Shown in pieces: positions 1 through 14,719 of a stretch of DNA of 64,000 nucleotides. The translations under genes and the position numbers were made by a program. Numbering within the stretch: the first letter of the stretch is position 1; each line of letters begins with the position of its first letter. The stretch covers positions 2,845,001 to 2,909,000 of the forward strand of contig JACVVK020000005.1 of the NCBI GenBank assembly GCA_018292915.2, in the 5' to 3' direction. The notes below the pieces were generated by a model. It saw only the letters and a list, made by a program, of their open reading frames with translations. It had not been told where the DNA came from and made no database searches. The DNA comes from Batillaria attramentaria. Lineage: Eukaryota; Mollusca; Gastropoda; Batillariidae.

Positions 1-75
1 TTGCTTTAAGCGCAGCGAGTCCTTGGAAGTTGGAGAACAGCGCTCTATAAAAGCCATGTATTATTATTATTAAGA
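1..75 (+). mobile_element. SINE-like 3' tail at window edge
   Basis: GCGCTCTATAAAAGCCATG followed by (TAT)n, the kind of ending seen in the SINE family 2 copies. The body lies outside the window. Confidence 0.45.
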
Positions 76-806
76 ACTAACTGGAAGGACAATTTACGTC
101 ATCACATGCTCCCACACCCGACACTCCTAGCCTGTCTCTTTGGCATTTTTTCCCTGGGCACGAAGTTCCTCCCTCTAGAGAACCGATCAAAGGGTTTCGC
201 GGGGAGTCAGGGAAATAATTACCAGCACCGTCTGGATATACGGACCCTGAGATCTGCTCCAGTGTTTCCCTGATCAAAGATCGTCAGGTCAGCCACTCGT
301 GGGACCCAGTGATGTCCAGGGATGTCCCCGTCTCGCTGGTGGGGCTGCGAGTGGTCAGTTGTAATTGCATTGATCTCCACTTAATCAAATCCCCTCCCCG
401 TCGGCGGGCGTCCGCCCCCGTGAAGGCAGCAACAACCCTCTCCAGCCTCCGCCGCAGAAAATGAGGTTCCCTCGTTCAGCATTGAAGTATATCAAGGGAC
501 GGTGGAGAACTGATCGCGTCCGCCGTTGTAATGGCGTGGAACCATAAGTGGGAAGGGATGTCCTGGCCGCATGGTCTCTTTTCCCGCTTGAATTGTGGCG
601 AAGGTTCCACAGCTGAGGCGATTCTGAAAGTCAATTAATGTAGAGGATTCGTATCATGGTGATCTGCTTCCGCAAAAGCGTGTAATACAAAACTTTTCAG
701 ACAGAATACAGCGTACAGAATACAGAATACAGAATACCTTACTCACCCTGGGAGGGAAAGTGCTGTCACAAGCACGCAGAGTGGTCATGTTGATGATGAT
801 TGGCCA

Positions 807-840
807 CAAAGACTGTAGATAATATTATCTACGGTCTTTG
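807..840. mobile_element. 34-bp near-perfect palindrome with 8-bp target duplication
   Basis: Two 17-bp arms (CAAAGACTGTAGATAAT and its inverse with one mismatch) meet with no spacer. ATTGGCCA flanks both sides (799-806, 841-848). This looks like a TIR element reduced to its two ends. A related GACCGTAGATAATGG occurs at about 18,382-18,396. Confidence 0.6.
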
Positions 841-904
841 ATTGGCCATTCGTATAGCGCTACAAGAAACCTTCCACGCAGTAAGCATGCTCACGGCGCC
901 TTTG

Positions 905-952
<48 letters not shown>

Positions 953-993
953 GACAGACAGACAGACAGAGACAGAGGCAGAGACAGAGAGAA

Positions 994-1260
994 TTAGAAC
1001 TGAGAAAAAAGATGCGTCTTGAGGTTCCGCTTGAAGGTCATGACTGACGCAGAACCTGACTTGAGGTGAGCTGGCAAGTTGTTCCAGAGGCAAGGAGCTG
1101 CACTCTTGAAAGCCCGTGCACCAGAGCGTTTCTTGTTTGCGTTGTCATGGTAGCCTGGGACAGCAAGTCTGGTCTGGGAAGATCTTAGGCTGCGTGCAGG
1201 TCTATGGTATGAGCTCAGCCAGATATAGTGGAGCAGTGCCGTGAATGCAGGAGAGATGTT
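994..1260 (-). mobile_element. LINE (CR1/L2/Rex-like) reverse-transcriptase C-terminal fragment
   Basis: The minus-strand frame shows RPARSLRSSQTRLAVPGYHD, then ARAFKSAAPCLWNNLPAHLK and FKRNLKTHLFSQF before a stop at 994. This is the familiar C-terminal tail of many animal LINE ORF2 proteins (SLRSS...; AAPxLWNxLP; FKxxLKTHLF). Only the end is present. It abuts a (GA)/(GACA) microsatellite at 905-990. Confidence 0.7.
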
Positions 1261-1502
1261 GTCCATCGAAGAGGTGCTCAGACACCACATCTGCACTATT
1301 GCACTGTTTTTGTTGTGACAAATGGATAGAAAAGTGTGCATTCAAATTGTGTATACTATCATGAAAATTCAAGCAAAACGAAGTATTTTTAAGCTACCCC
1401 TGAATAAAAAGCGTGTGGTCTCTCTGTCTCTGACCACACGCTCTGAAAATGCCATTTCCTACCCGCCTAGAACAACGTTGATACCGTCCGTGCGTATCTC
1501 CG

Positions 1503-1642
1503 CTGGCAGTACAATGTTCGGGTGGTGAGTTCAAATCCCGGCTGGGGCCAAATATTCGTGCTGGCCTTTTTCTCGTTGCCCCGTCTTTGATATCACCCAT
1601 ATGTGGTGAAAAAAGCACGTTAAACTCGCCAACAGCCACCCC
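1503..1642 (+). mobile_element. tRNA-derived SINE, short family 1, 5'-diverged
   Basis: B-box region GAGTTCAAATCCCGG, then CCCCGTCTTTGATATCACCC and GCACGTTAAACTCGCC. The 5' tRNA-like head is degraded. Confidence 0.65.
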
Positions 1643-2431
1643 CACCCCCGCCGGCAGTACTATGTATGGGGGGGGGGGGGGCTGGGCAGAAGACGAGCGG
1701 GAAAACAAATCTTGCGTCGCGTCTTGTCCGGTCTGTAGTGAGGGGAGATCTTGTCTGACGGTCTAATACGCGCTGAGGCTCGTCGAGGCTCGGACCACCT
1801 TTGTTCCCTAAGGATCCGATGATGCTGTAGAATGAATGAAGTACGTGTACAGTGACTGATCCGGACTGAGAAGGTGACTAAGCGCCGGTCAAGTCCATGG
1901 CGCATACGCCCGTCTTCCTGATGACGGTAAAGTTAAACGTAGACGTGACCGCTGTTCAGATCCTTTGGTTGGTGATGGTGGATCAGGAATTAGAAGAGTT
2001 TCAGCTTTCATCAAGCCAACCTTTGTTGTATGGCAATGTCTATTCGGGAAATGAAGGACACATTAGCAGTGTCTGTCTGGACGTCCTTCCTTCAGTCAAT
2101 CATGAGCTCGTTAATTTGGTCTTCCTGCTTCTTTCGAATACCTTATACACTCAGCAAAATCCAACTTTGTATCGCTTTAAGAGCTGTTCTAATCATCAAG
2201 ATAGAGTATTTCGAGCAAACAGGCGCACTCACGAGCGAAACTGTTCCAAAACATAAGCTGACCTAGCAAAGGTGCAGTTAAAGTCCGTCAGTCCGATCTG
2301 GACTCCCCCCCCCCCCCCCCCCACCCGGGGCAGTTTCAGGGGTCAGCCTTCTTGTTCAGACTGTCCTACAACTAGATTCACCACAGATTTTGACCCATTC
2401 TGAGCCCTGTTGCAGGTGAAAGGGCAGCTAG

Positions 2432-2435
<4 letters not shown>

Positions 2436-2526
<91 letters not shown>
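2436..2526 (+). repeat. (GT)n microsatellite
   Basis: About 45 uninterrupted GT units, followed by a SINE-like tail at 2,570-2,632 (GCGCCTTGAGCTCACC, GCGCTATATATA, ATTATTA). Confidence 0.9.
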
Positions 2527-2527
<1 letters not shown>

Positions 2528-3388
2528 TGTGAGTATGTGTTGCAGACTCTTATTAGTTTAGACGGTAATTGTGAAGCGCCTTGAGCTCACCTTGTGGGGA
2601 TACTGCGCTATATATATAAGAATATTATTACTTTGTCGATCGGCGTAAAGGTTAGGATGGGAAGCGGTAACTAACAAATACCGCAAAGTCACGAAAACGC
2701 TCGCAATGGCAAAAAAGGAACGTTTAGATTCATTTGGCAAACAACCTTAGAGCTTTGAAAGAGGCATTTTTTTCCCCTAAGAACTCATTAGAGACTGCAA
2801 GAGTTGCTTTGTCCGCAAATCTGAAGGGGCTACTTTGTTGTTATTTCAGTAAAGAAAGTGCGGTCTGCAGTGTCAGTTCACACGAGATTTTGAAATTGCT
2901 CACCGTGTCCGGTATGTGCCCATGCTTAATATACCCCCCCCCCCCCTCCCAAACACCACAGTGACCATTATAGCATTAATTGCATCTTGGATTTCACGGC
3001 CTTAATTTCACTTTCGGAAACAGTGGAGACAGTGCATTGGGCGCACACAGATTCTATTTCATTTTGTGTTAATCACGGAGGAATTGTTCAAGGACTCGCA
3101 CGGAAGAAAATCTTGCAGGAGAGAAAGAGAGCCTGCCGTGATGGATTGTGGGATACTCTGGCAGTGCCACCAGATGTCGCGTCCAACGCTCGACAGAAGT
3201 ATGCTTGTGGACGACAGGTCAATCACCGCTTCCAAGTTTTATCCAAAATTATCTGCCTCAAGGATACAGGATTTTAATCTCGGCATTGTTTTCGCGTTAA
3301 CTGATTCCTTGTAGGTTACAGTCTGATTTTCAGTTCCTCCAACCGCTAGACGCGGACTAAGAGCCAGGCAGTCGGAGAGAGAGAGAGG

Positions 3389-3424
3389 GGGTGGGTGGGG
3401 GTTTAACGTCCTTTTCCACCACAT
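3389..3424 (-). mobile_element. SINE family 1, 3' tail only
   Basis: GGTTTAACGTCCTTTTCCAC followed by CACAT, the reverse complement of the family's 3' end, next to a GA microsatellite. A second tail fragment is at 11,604-11,652 with the same sequence and the same GA neighbour. Confidence 0.55.
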
Positions 3425-3662
3425 AAGAGAGAGAGTGAGTTTATTTTACAAGGTAAAACAAGATATAGGCGCGCAGGCCCAAATTACGTAAAATAAACAT
3501 CAAATGCAGAAACAGTACTAACCAAAGCAATTATCAAATTGAAGCAGAGACAGAGAGAGACGGGGTTGGGGGTGGCGGGGAGTGGGGGGGGGGGGGGGGA
3601 GGGAGAGAAATGTCATAAGCAAACATCGTAAGCAGTCTGTTTCCAAAGTCTTTGTCATAACT

Positions 3663-4031
3663 TACTTACTTAGGCCCTTGGCTCCACGTGGAGCATAGGC
3701 CATCGACAACCCTTCGCCATCGCACTCTGTTCTGGGCTAGTCTTGCCACTCCAGTCCAGTTGGTCCCCTGCTTACATAGCTCTGCCTCAGTGTCCCGCCT
3801 CCAGCTGTTGCGAGGCCGGCCTCTCTTCCTTTTCCCCTGCGGGTTCCATGTCAGGGCTTGGCGTGTGGTGCTGGATGCTGGCTTCCTGAGGGTGTGTCCA
3901 ATCCAGCCCCACTTCCTCCGCAGGATCTGCTTGGCCACTGGTTCCTGCCCCGCTCGCTCCCACAGCTCTTCATTCCGGATCTTCTCTGGCCATCGGATGT
4001 TGAAGATGCGCCTCAGACAGGTGTTGAGAAA
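3663..4031 (-). mobile_element. 5'-truncated non-LTR retrotransposon 3' end with 12-bp TSD
   Basis: The minus strand reads an uninterrupted C-terminal reverse-transcriptase-ORF tail: CLRRIFNIRWPEKIRNEELW, WGWIGHTLRK, GKRKRGRPRNSWRRD, and RWRRVVDGLCS before the stop. This tail is typical of LINE ORF2 ends. A short AAGT-type repeat closes the 3' end at 3663-3672. The element is flanked by the 12-bp direct repeat TTTGTCATAACT at 3651-3662 and 4032-4043, the mark of target-primed insertion of a 5'-truncated copy. The frame is intact, so the insertion is probably young. Confidence 0.85.
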
Positions 4032-5259
4032 TTTGTCATAACTGCATAACCTGAAAATACTAAGATTAAAGAAAACACTCATGGGCATCTAGCGAAAACG
4101 GCTAAGTAAGAGGAGGGGAGCGGGGGGGGGGCGGAGACGGGGGGGGGGGAGGTAGACCAGGGGGCAGGGAGGAAGACGGGGGGAGGGGAGAAACGGGGGG
4201 AGGACGACAGAAGTGGAGCGGGAGAGAGGTGATGATGCTACCTTCCGCGTTTGATCATGATAAAATAAACTAAAGTTCTACGAACGTGTTGCGTGTGCCC
4301 TATCCCCCTTTTACGTATCACTTCCGCATCAAGTATTTCGCCAATCTTGGTCCCATTAATCAACCAGACTGAGCATCACTGGCAGCTGTTTTCCAAAGAA
4401 AAACCAAGCCAGAGTCCAGGAGTTCCCGTTCACAGTTAATTCTCTGTAACTAAGTTCCGGGGTACAGTGACTGACCCCAAATGTGCTAACGATGTTGAAC
4501 GCGTCAAGCAATTACTCCGCGCAACTGCTCGTGATCCGGGGGAGTATAATGGTTTTGATGATGGCAGTTTTGTAATATTTCAAGTGAACCTTGATTCTGC
4601 ATACGAGGGCTGGAAAATAAAGTTCAGTTTACACAAGGCATGATTATGCTTCTTCTGTTTATGTTGTCTTTAGCCAATTTGTGCCTGGATGTTGGGTTTT
4701 GATTAAAGTGCTAAAAAAAAAAAAAAAGTGCTAGATTAAACGGAGTGCCACAGCACAAACTATTTTCTCTGAGCAAGAACCACTGTAAGATGTTCTCCAT
4801 GTTCTCCAGAGAGCAAAATGAGCAGTGGTGTTTTGTTGTTGTTGTTGTTGTTGTTGTTGTCGATTGTAGATTTATTTCGTTGCACTGGTGGAAATACAGG
4901 GAAACAGTCTGAGTAATAAGATAAACTTATAACATGCTCAGTAAAAAAACAAATCCCACTGAAGCAACTTTGCAATGGCAGATTACGAGAGAAAACGAGA
5001 GAAAGAGAGAGAGAGAGAGAGAGGGGGGAAGGTCTCAGTTGGAGAGCATTTTCTTTTCTTTTTGTTGTTGTTTTTAACACGAAATAAATATATGAACGAA
5101 ATTTCTGTAGAATCTGCGAAAAGCGTCCCAGTTCGGGGGCAGCTGGGCATAAATTAATGGGCTAATGACAAATTGAAAAGTTTGGAGCTGAAGTCTGACT
5201 GCACAAGGGACAAGATATTATACATGTATCGACAGTTTTGCCTAGGACAGTTTGGACAG

Positions 5260-8010
<2,751 letters not shown>

Positions 8011-8584
8011 GGAAAAACTGTGTTGTAGAAAACTTTTGCTCCTTTTAAAATTTGTGTGCAGAGTAAAAAAAAAAATGGCAATCTGGGGCTTTTTGTTGGC
8101 TTTGTAAGTAAGTTTCATGCCAGGTAATAGTAAAATTAGGGGAAAATGAGCCTGGCTTGTGGACTATTTGTAGTCATGCGCGGCTGACACAGGAGCCAGC
8201 ACTAAGACGGCCGAGGAATGAGGGGGTATGTGGTCGCTGCCAACAATGCAAAAAAAAACAAACAAAAAAACACGGAATATTGGAATTTGTTGAAATTTAC
8301 TCTACACATCTGCCGGATTTTTTTATTATTATTTTTTTTTTTTTTGGGGGGGGGGGGGGGGATTTTAAAGCATTTCTAGGATGTCATATGCAACGTTATG
8401 TGTAAGAGGAATATACAGCGTTTTCCCCCAAATGTGCATCCGTGGTCTGTAACCAAAGGGGCCTTTATGAACCGGACGACTTTGGTTACTGCGTGGCTAC
8501 AACCAACCCTGTTCCGGGACCGTCGCTTCTCTACGCCCCTGCGACGACGTCCAAATCGGGCTAACCGAGCATATATAAAAATGT

Positions 8585-9135
8585 GTTGCTACACGCCACT
8601 TACTACACCACGACACCCCACTTACTACACCACGACACCCCACTTACTACACCACGACACCCCACTTACTACACCCGACACCCCACTTGCCTACAACCAC
8701 GACACCCCACGTACTACACCCACGACACCCCAACTTGCTACACCAACGACACCCCGACTTTACTACACCACGACGCCCCACTTACTACACCCGACCCACC
8801 CCACTTACTACACCCACTAACAACCCACCTTCTACACCACTACACCCCCTTACTACACCACTACACCACGACACCCCCAAACTTACTACACCACGACAAC
8901 CCCACTTACTACAACCACGACAACACCCACTTGCCCTACACCAACGACACCCCACTTACTACACCACGACACCCCACTTGCTACAAGCTACACACACACG
9001 ACCCCCACTTTTACTACACCCGACACCCCACTTACCTACACCACGACACCCCACTTACTACACCACGACACCCCACTTACTACACCACTACACCCCACTT
9101 ACTACACCACTACACCCCACTTACTACACCGATCG
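8585..9135 (-). repeat. About 22-bp minisatellite (CACGACACCCCACTTACTACAC)
   Basis: Roughly 25 degenerate units. The array starts next to GTGTTGCTACACGCCACTTA and is preceded by CCTGTTCCGGGACCG...CCAAATCGGGCTAACCGAG. The same unit and flank occur in inverse at 13,985-14,275, so both arrays belong to one interspersed element. Open frames here (TTPRHPTYY-type) are repeat artefacts. Confidence 0.9.
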
Positions 9136-9945
9136 AGAGAAACCGATCAAGCATTACAGAAATAAAGAAATGCCCTCAGCTCGCGCGACGATTTCTGCCA
9201 GTTCCCAGCGAAAGAATTCAATTAGCCCCACTCTCCTTCTAACCGTATTTGAATACCAGTCTGGACGATTGGCACCCACAATACGTTAATGCCGTCCTTT
9301 TTAACTGGCTCAAGCGGAAGAGCGTCGCTCCTGTGGCCCCTTTTTTCTCTAATTATTTCCTGACAAGGTCCTGAAGTTTTACCCTTTTAAAAAAAAAAAT
9401 AGAGAATAAAAAGAAAGACCTGTAGAGACAGGGACGTTTCGGGACTCTCAGAAGACTTAAAAAACCAAAAGAATTACTTAAAGTCTTATAAATATACAAC
9501 TATAACAACAAAAAAAATTTAAAATAAAAAATGGGGTGTAATGCCCATTTAGAAAATCTGATAAAATTGTCCCAAGATCTCCCACAGGAGGAAGGGACTT
9601 AAAAACGTATATATTTCATTCACTCATTCAGCGTCGCCCCTGTGTCTTAGACCCGTCAGTGAAGCGGGGACTAGCACGCGTTGTCTTTTCACGTGGCCCG
9701 ACCCATGTGCCGTGCACGTCGCAGTAACCGACGTGAGTTGAGTGGCATAGCCTTTCTTGTCACTTCTTTGATCACGGTCACATAGGTGTACAGGAAGAGA
9801 GCCAAGTAAACAAAAGGAGTTAATGAGTGTCCAATTTATCTTCTATCACCCAGTGACGTCACCAAACTGAAGCTGTGGTTCAAAAACATAATTTTTATAC
9901 GTTGCTCCTTAAGAAGCAGTAGATGACCTTCCCCAACAATTTTGT
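9136..9945. other. No supportable gene
   Basis: A mixture of A-rich and unique sequence. A CRE palindrome occurs at about 9,853-9,860. No frame with coding character. Confidence 0.4.
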
Positions 9946-9979
9946 TCACTGAGTTTTCAATCGCACACAGACACACACG

Positions 9980-10084
9980 CTAGCGCAAAATACGCACGCA
10001 ATACAAACACTGATAACGCGGGTTAACGTGTCGTTTTTATTGTCTTCAGTTCGACATTTTTCAAGAAAACAGAAAGCACAACTT

Positions 10085-10154
<70 letters not shown>

Positions 10155-10744
10155 ACACCGGAAGGCCACCGCAGTTAATGGTGACTTGGTGTGTATGCTA
10201 CTTTCGTTTTCCTGGCTCTTTTCCCATTGGCTTTGCGGACCATCCATCGTAGAAAACGTCCTGTGTCAACAGAGGGATAAGTGTATCAAACAACAAGAAC
10301 AATAGATCCTTGGCGTATTCAGACAGACAATACACAGCAGACAGAGACAATGTTCATGGTCAGCAGAGCATATGGCCGAAGATAAATATTGAAACGCAAT
10401 CACAACCGAAAATTACAATACACTGTGGGTTTTCCTACATCACGCTACTCTCGCTCTGCCGACTCGGCGGCTTTCATTCGTGGAGAACTAGGCCGGCCAA
10501 TAGACAGCCAGGAAAACACTGTGACAAATAGTCATTTTGCATTACCACCAGCCACAATGCACCCTTGACCGCAGGTACGGCGCTGTGAGAAATAATCATT
10601 CGACGCCAAGCACAATGCGTTCTCCAGGTCTAGCTCACGTACTGACTGGGTGCTTAGTTCGTACGACCAGCCATTAGACAGCCAATGTGTGTTGTGATAA
10701 GTACTCATTAATGTGCCTCAAATGCTGCCCTTCCTCTGTGTGTA

Positions 10745-10807
<63 letters not shown>

Positions 10808-10820
10808 GAGAGAGAGAGTT
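9980..10820. repeat. (CA)n at 10.1 kb and (GT)(GA)n at 10.75 kb
   Basis: CA tract at 10,088-10,154 and GT/GA at 10,738-10,818. Between them, 10,480-10,710 holds two to three diverged copies of a segment with TAGACAGCCA and GTGA-AAATA-TCATT. No gene seen. Confidence 0.7.
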
Positions 10821-10913
10821 GAAATAACTTTTATTTGAAAACGGTGGAAGCTTTGGTCTTGTGACCAATTTTCAAACTTTCCCGCGTTCAGAGAGGAGAG
10901 AGAGACTCAAGAC

Positions 10914-11559
10914 TCAAGACACTTTATTGAAAGGCCGGCGGCCCCTACAAGCTCCGGTGGAGCTGCGGTTTCTGTCACCAGTTCGATCTGTCGGCATGAA
11001 TTCCGTCAGCGGATAATACATGGACGGCTTGGTGGTCAGTAGTTTGGCAGAAAATCGTTTCGATAACTTTTTTTCTCTCTCAGAATTACCGGCATATTTC
11101 GACCATTCAATAAGCAAACACGCGAAATTCCATGCAAGAAACGTAACACTCACATTGAGGAAATTACTCACCAGGTTAATCATTCCCTGCGAAGCAGCTA
11201 CCGCTGCATCGTGAACAATCTGGAGGTTTCTGATTGACATGTCCCTCCAGATCTCTCCTTTCGGTCGTCCCCATGGAACACCTTGAGGCCACCACAGTGG
11301 AGGAGGCACTTTGTAGTTGATGGATTCTGTAATTAATTTGAATAAATTTCTTACAATATTTTCCATCAGCTAACATGCAAAATTGTGCCGATTTACCTGC
11401 ATAGTGTAATTTTGAGAAAAATTTGGTGATTCACTCCACCCCCCCCCCCCCTCTCCCCGCCGTTTCTCCCCTCTCCAGGTTCTACCAATGACACTATATT
11501 CTCTACGACCCTCGACCGATTAGCCACGTGACTAGGGGTGGGGCCGGGTGGGGGGGGGG

Positions 11560-11597
<38 letters not shown>

Positions 11598-12606
11598 GAG
11601 CGTGGGTGGGTTGGTGTTTAGGAGGTTTAACGTCCTTTTCCACCAGGTAAGAGAGAGAGAGGTCAGTTTTGTGAACTAAACATTTCACGTCAGCCTCAGG
11701 CAGGTCATCATACAGAGAGTCAGAGAGAGAGAGAGAGCGAGAGAGAGAGAGATGACGTCAATTCCGTGAACTAAATATTTTTGACGTCAGCCTCTAGCAC
11801 TGCGATCGTCTGAGGAAGCTTGTTTATGTCTTGTGATTTCCCTGTTGGCTTTTGTGGCTTCCCCGATTGAATTATTTTTCACATGAAATCTGGAAGATCT
11901 AGAGGGGCTGGTGAAATGTCGCTAGAGGGCTGGTGAAAACGTGGACTAGAATACCTTGGATTGTACTTATATTAAATCGCAAATTTGGGAACTCTTTTGA
12001 CCGGTGCTTCTCGCAGAAACTTGAACAACAACAAAACACAAAATAAACATAAAATAAACACACACATACACACAATTTCGAGTAGTAAATTAGTAAATCT
12101 ACTAAATGGCAGATATGTCACAAATGTGATTAATTACTCTACCACTTATAGTTTTCTTCTAAGCTTATGGTTTTTTTTTTAATCCGTCACTTGTTCTGCT
12201 GCGTTTTGTATTCGCTTGTCGAATCCCCCACCCCCACCCCACCCCCGAAAAACAAAAACAACAACAACAAAAATAAATAAATAAAACAAAGAAAACTACA
12301 AATAAATAGAATATGAAAATGACAATCACAATGTACTTACTGGAAAGAAGTCCTTGTGACCGTGCGACGAAGCTGCTGCAGTTCTGGCGGAGTCGCGTAC
12401 GTTTTTCCTCTTTCTTCAAACATGATGTCTGCGTACGGCCCAGAACTGGACGAGGAACTTGTTGCACATTGATCTCAGCTTGTGTTTCGCTCCGGCCCCG
12501 GCTGGCTCGCGCTAATAGGGGCGGTATAGTCCCACAAATGTAACGGAACTCGCTGCACCGTTCACCCCGATTGCGTTGATCCATTGCTCATTTCCTGTGA
12601 GGTTTT
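10914..12606 (-). CDS. Hypothetical minus-strand spliced gene or noncoding transcript
   Basis: No family recognised. Exon-like segments: 12833-12754 (ATG, MAEGDGGGNNYGELERPGAG..., GTGAGT donor), 12606-12341 (CTTACAG acceptor, GTAAGT donor) and 11326-11172 (ATTACAG acceptor, GTGAGT donor). Reading from ATG 12584 (MDQRNRGERCSEF...) the frame stays open through the donor at 12341 and joins in phase to the next exon, giving KSINYKVPPPLWWPQG and IVHDAAVAASQGMINL. If the last donor is ignored the frame stays open to 10914. The first segment does not join the second in frame, because its phase meets a stop. So either 12833-12754 belongs to another isoform or the locus is a noncoding RNA or transposon relic. 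The CpG-containing, microsatellite-free DNA at 12.3-13.4 kb would suit a promoter. Confidence 0.28.
11604..11652 (-). mobile_element. SINE family 1, 3' tail only
   Basis: GGTTTAACGTCCTTTTCCAC, reverse complement of the 3' end of the 27.1-kb SINE, set between GA microsatellites. Confidence 0.5.
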
Positions 12607-12827
12607 CTGTAAGAAAGTTCTTGAAGACGTCCGAGCCAAAGCCTACGCAACCTCTCAAACCAATATGCGTGACAACAGCCGCAGCCGGGTACCCGTTGTC
12701 GTTAAACCACGACATACACTTGGCCAACCTCCTTGACTGTGCCTCATACTCACGTCGTCGGGGTTTGCATTTTTCCGGCACCCGGACGTTCCAGTTCTCC
12801 ATAATTATTACCACCACCATCGCCCTC

Positions 12828-13050
12828 AGCCATGATTGTTGGTACTCGTTCGTCCTTTCTGCACTCTGACAAAAAGAAGAGTGACCGAACAACTAAGTTC
12901 GTTTCAAGTACTTGCTGTTTCCGAGTCACCCGTCAGCCGTGATTGTTGGTAGACTACTTTTTCGTCCTTTCTGCACTATGACACAAACACGAGTGACCCT
13001 ACAACTCAGTTTGTTTCAAAATACGTATAACCTGCGGTATTGCTGTTTCC
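12828..13050. repeat. Diverged tandem duplication of about 105 bp
   Basis: GATTGTTGGTA...TTCGTCCTTTCTGCACT...GAGTGACC...CTGTTTCCGAGTCA occurs at 12,835-12,930 and 12,940-13,050. The first copy overlaps the possible first exon of the hypothetical minus-strand gene. Confidence 0.7.
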
Positions 13051-13984
13051 GAGTCAGCCATCGGGCGCCAATCGCAGCGTTATCCCTCTCAGTTTTTGGC
13101 CGTGGGCGGGGGGTGGAGGTGTTGGCAGGAGGAGGGGCGTGGCCGGGTTTATGGGATGGTGACACTACGGCTGGGTGTGGCGGTCCATTTCGGTACTTGA
13201 TAAGAAGAACACCCGACGGAAGTCGTTTGGCGTGTGTTACGTAAGCAACATCCGGATTAGGCCAAACCCGTCACCATCTAGGAAGGTTCCGCAGTATGGG
13301 CCGGCGCCAATCAGCCGTATAGCGTTTGAGTCTGACGCAACAGATCAAGTGCAACGAGGCGGCAACCGTCTGTCACGTTTTGTCATGGTTTCCGTTGGTG
13401 TAATGTCATGGTGTGTGTGGCACGGTCCCGAGAGAGGGGTTGGGGATTGTTTGGTGGGAAATCTGGACATTGAACCAGTAAGGAGTGGTGTGTGTTTTTA
13501 GTCCGTGTTAACGTCTTGTATATCGCCAGCAGCTGAGGTGAAGCAGTTTCAAAGTTACAAGGTCTCGGCAAGACTGATGTATTCAGAGGTAGTCAGTGTA
13601 CGATGGTACGGATTTTAATTACTTGCCAGTACGTGTAATCGGACGACAGGAAAATGTTATGGTCCGCCTGCGGACAGCGGCTGTAAGGTTTCACCTGTGC
13701 CGGATCACTGTGTTCAATGGACTCGGAGTACTCACAAATTCAGCATTGGTGGGCGCGTGAATATTTTTGTTCATTTTCCCTTCTTTGTTCATTTACTCCT
13801 TCTAGTCTAATTCAGTGTTCACAACGCATACTGTGAAGAATGGCATGTAGTGACGGTCGGCCATAATTATACACATGAACAACACAGGTCAAAGCTCTCT
13901 TTTTTCAAATCAAGTGTATTTCGAGCAAGTCTCGCTTTTATTTGCCGTACAAGATGCGTACTGGGGTAGCAAGTCAGTGCTGTG

Positions 13985-14275
13985 TAGCAGAGTATTGTGT
14001 AGCAAGTGGGTTAACAGAGTATCGGTGTAGCAAGTGGGGTGTAGTGGTGTAGTAAGTGGGGTGTAGTGGTGTAGTAAGTGGGGTGTCGTGGTGTAGTAAG
14101 TGGGGTGTCGTGGTGTAGTAAGTGGGGTGTCGTGGTGTAGTAAGTGGGGTGTCGTAGTGTAGTAAGTGGGGTGTCGTGGTGTAGTAAGTGGGGTGTCGTG
14201 GTGTAGTAAGTGGGGTGTCGTGGTGTAGTAAGTGGGGTGTCGTGGTGTAGTAAGTGGCGTGTAGCAACACATTTT
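13985..14275 (+). repeat. About 22-bp minisatellite, inverse of the 8.6-kb array
   Basis: Units read GTAGTAAGTGGGGTGTCGTG plus GT, more homogeneous than at 8.6 kb. Right flank GTAGTAAGTGGCGTGTAGCA then ACACATTTTG, as in the other array. Confidence 0.9.
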
Positions 14276-14283
14276 GTTGTCTC

Positions 14284-14667
14284 AACCGAGACCGAGCCGA
14301 GCTAAGTGATACCTAAGAAGGAAAAAACAAAAACATATTCAGCCTGTTTTGAGATCATTTCCTGCATGAGTTGTCCCCCGTGCATACACAGACCCGCAGC
14401 AAGCATGCATTTTTCGTGGGAGCTTTGTGCTCTGCCACGAAAAATGCGTGCTTGTTGCGGCAAGGGAGACAACTCATGCAGGCAATACTCTCTAAACAGG
14501 CATAAAAATGTACTGTGCTGGTGAATGCGACAGTTTTCATCGCTTCTGTGCACACTGTGAAATAGCACGGGGACCTCAAAGTTGTTCGCAACTGTCCACT
14601 TTCCTTGTCACTGAGTATTTTTGTTTTTTCCTTCTTAGGTATCACTTAGCTCGGCTCGGTCTCGGTT
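14284..14667. mobile_element. Foldback element with 50-bp perfect inverted arms
   Basis: Arms 14284-14333 and 14618-14667 are exact inverse copies over 50 bp. Inside, a second hairpin pairs CCTGCATGAGTTGTC with GACAACTCATGCAGG around GCAAGCATGCATTTTTCGTGG and its inverse. The element splits a larger repeat unit also seen without it at 8,440-8,600. Confidence 0.7.
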
Positions 14668-14719
14668 AGCCTGATTTGGACGTCGTCGCAGCGGCTTAGA
14701 GAACCGCCGGACCCGGAAC

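Noticed and set aside
8398..9289. Frames rich in TTPRHPTYY
   Set aside because: Products of the 22-bp minisatellite; the inverse array at 14 kb gives the same peptide.
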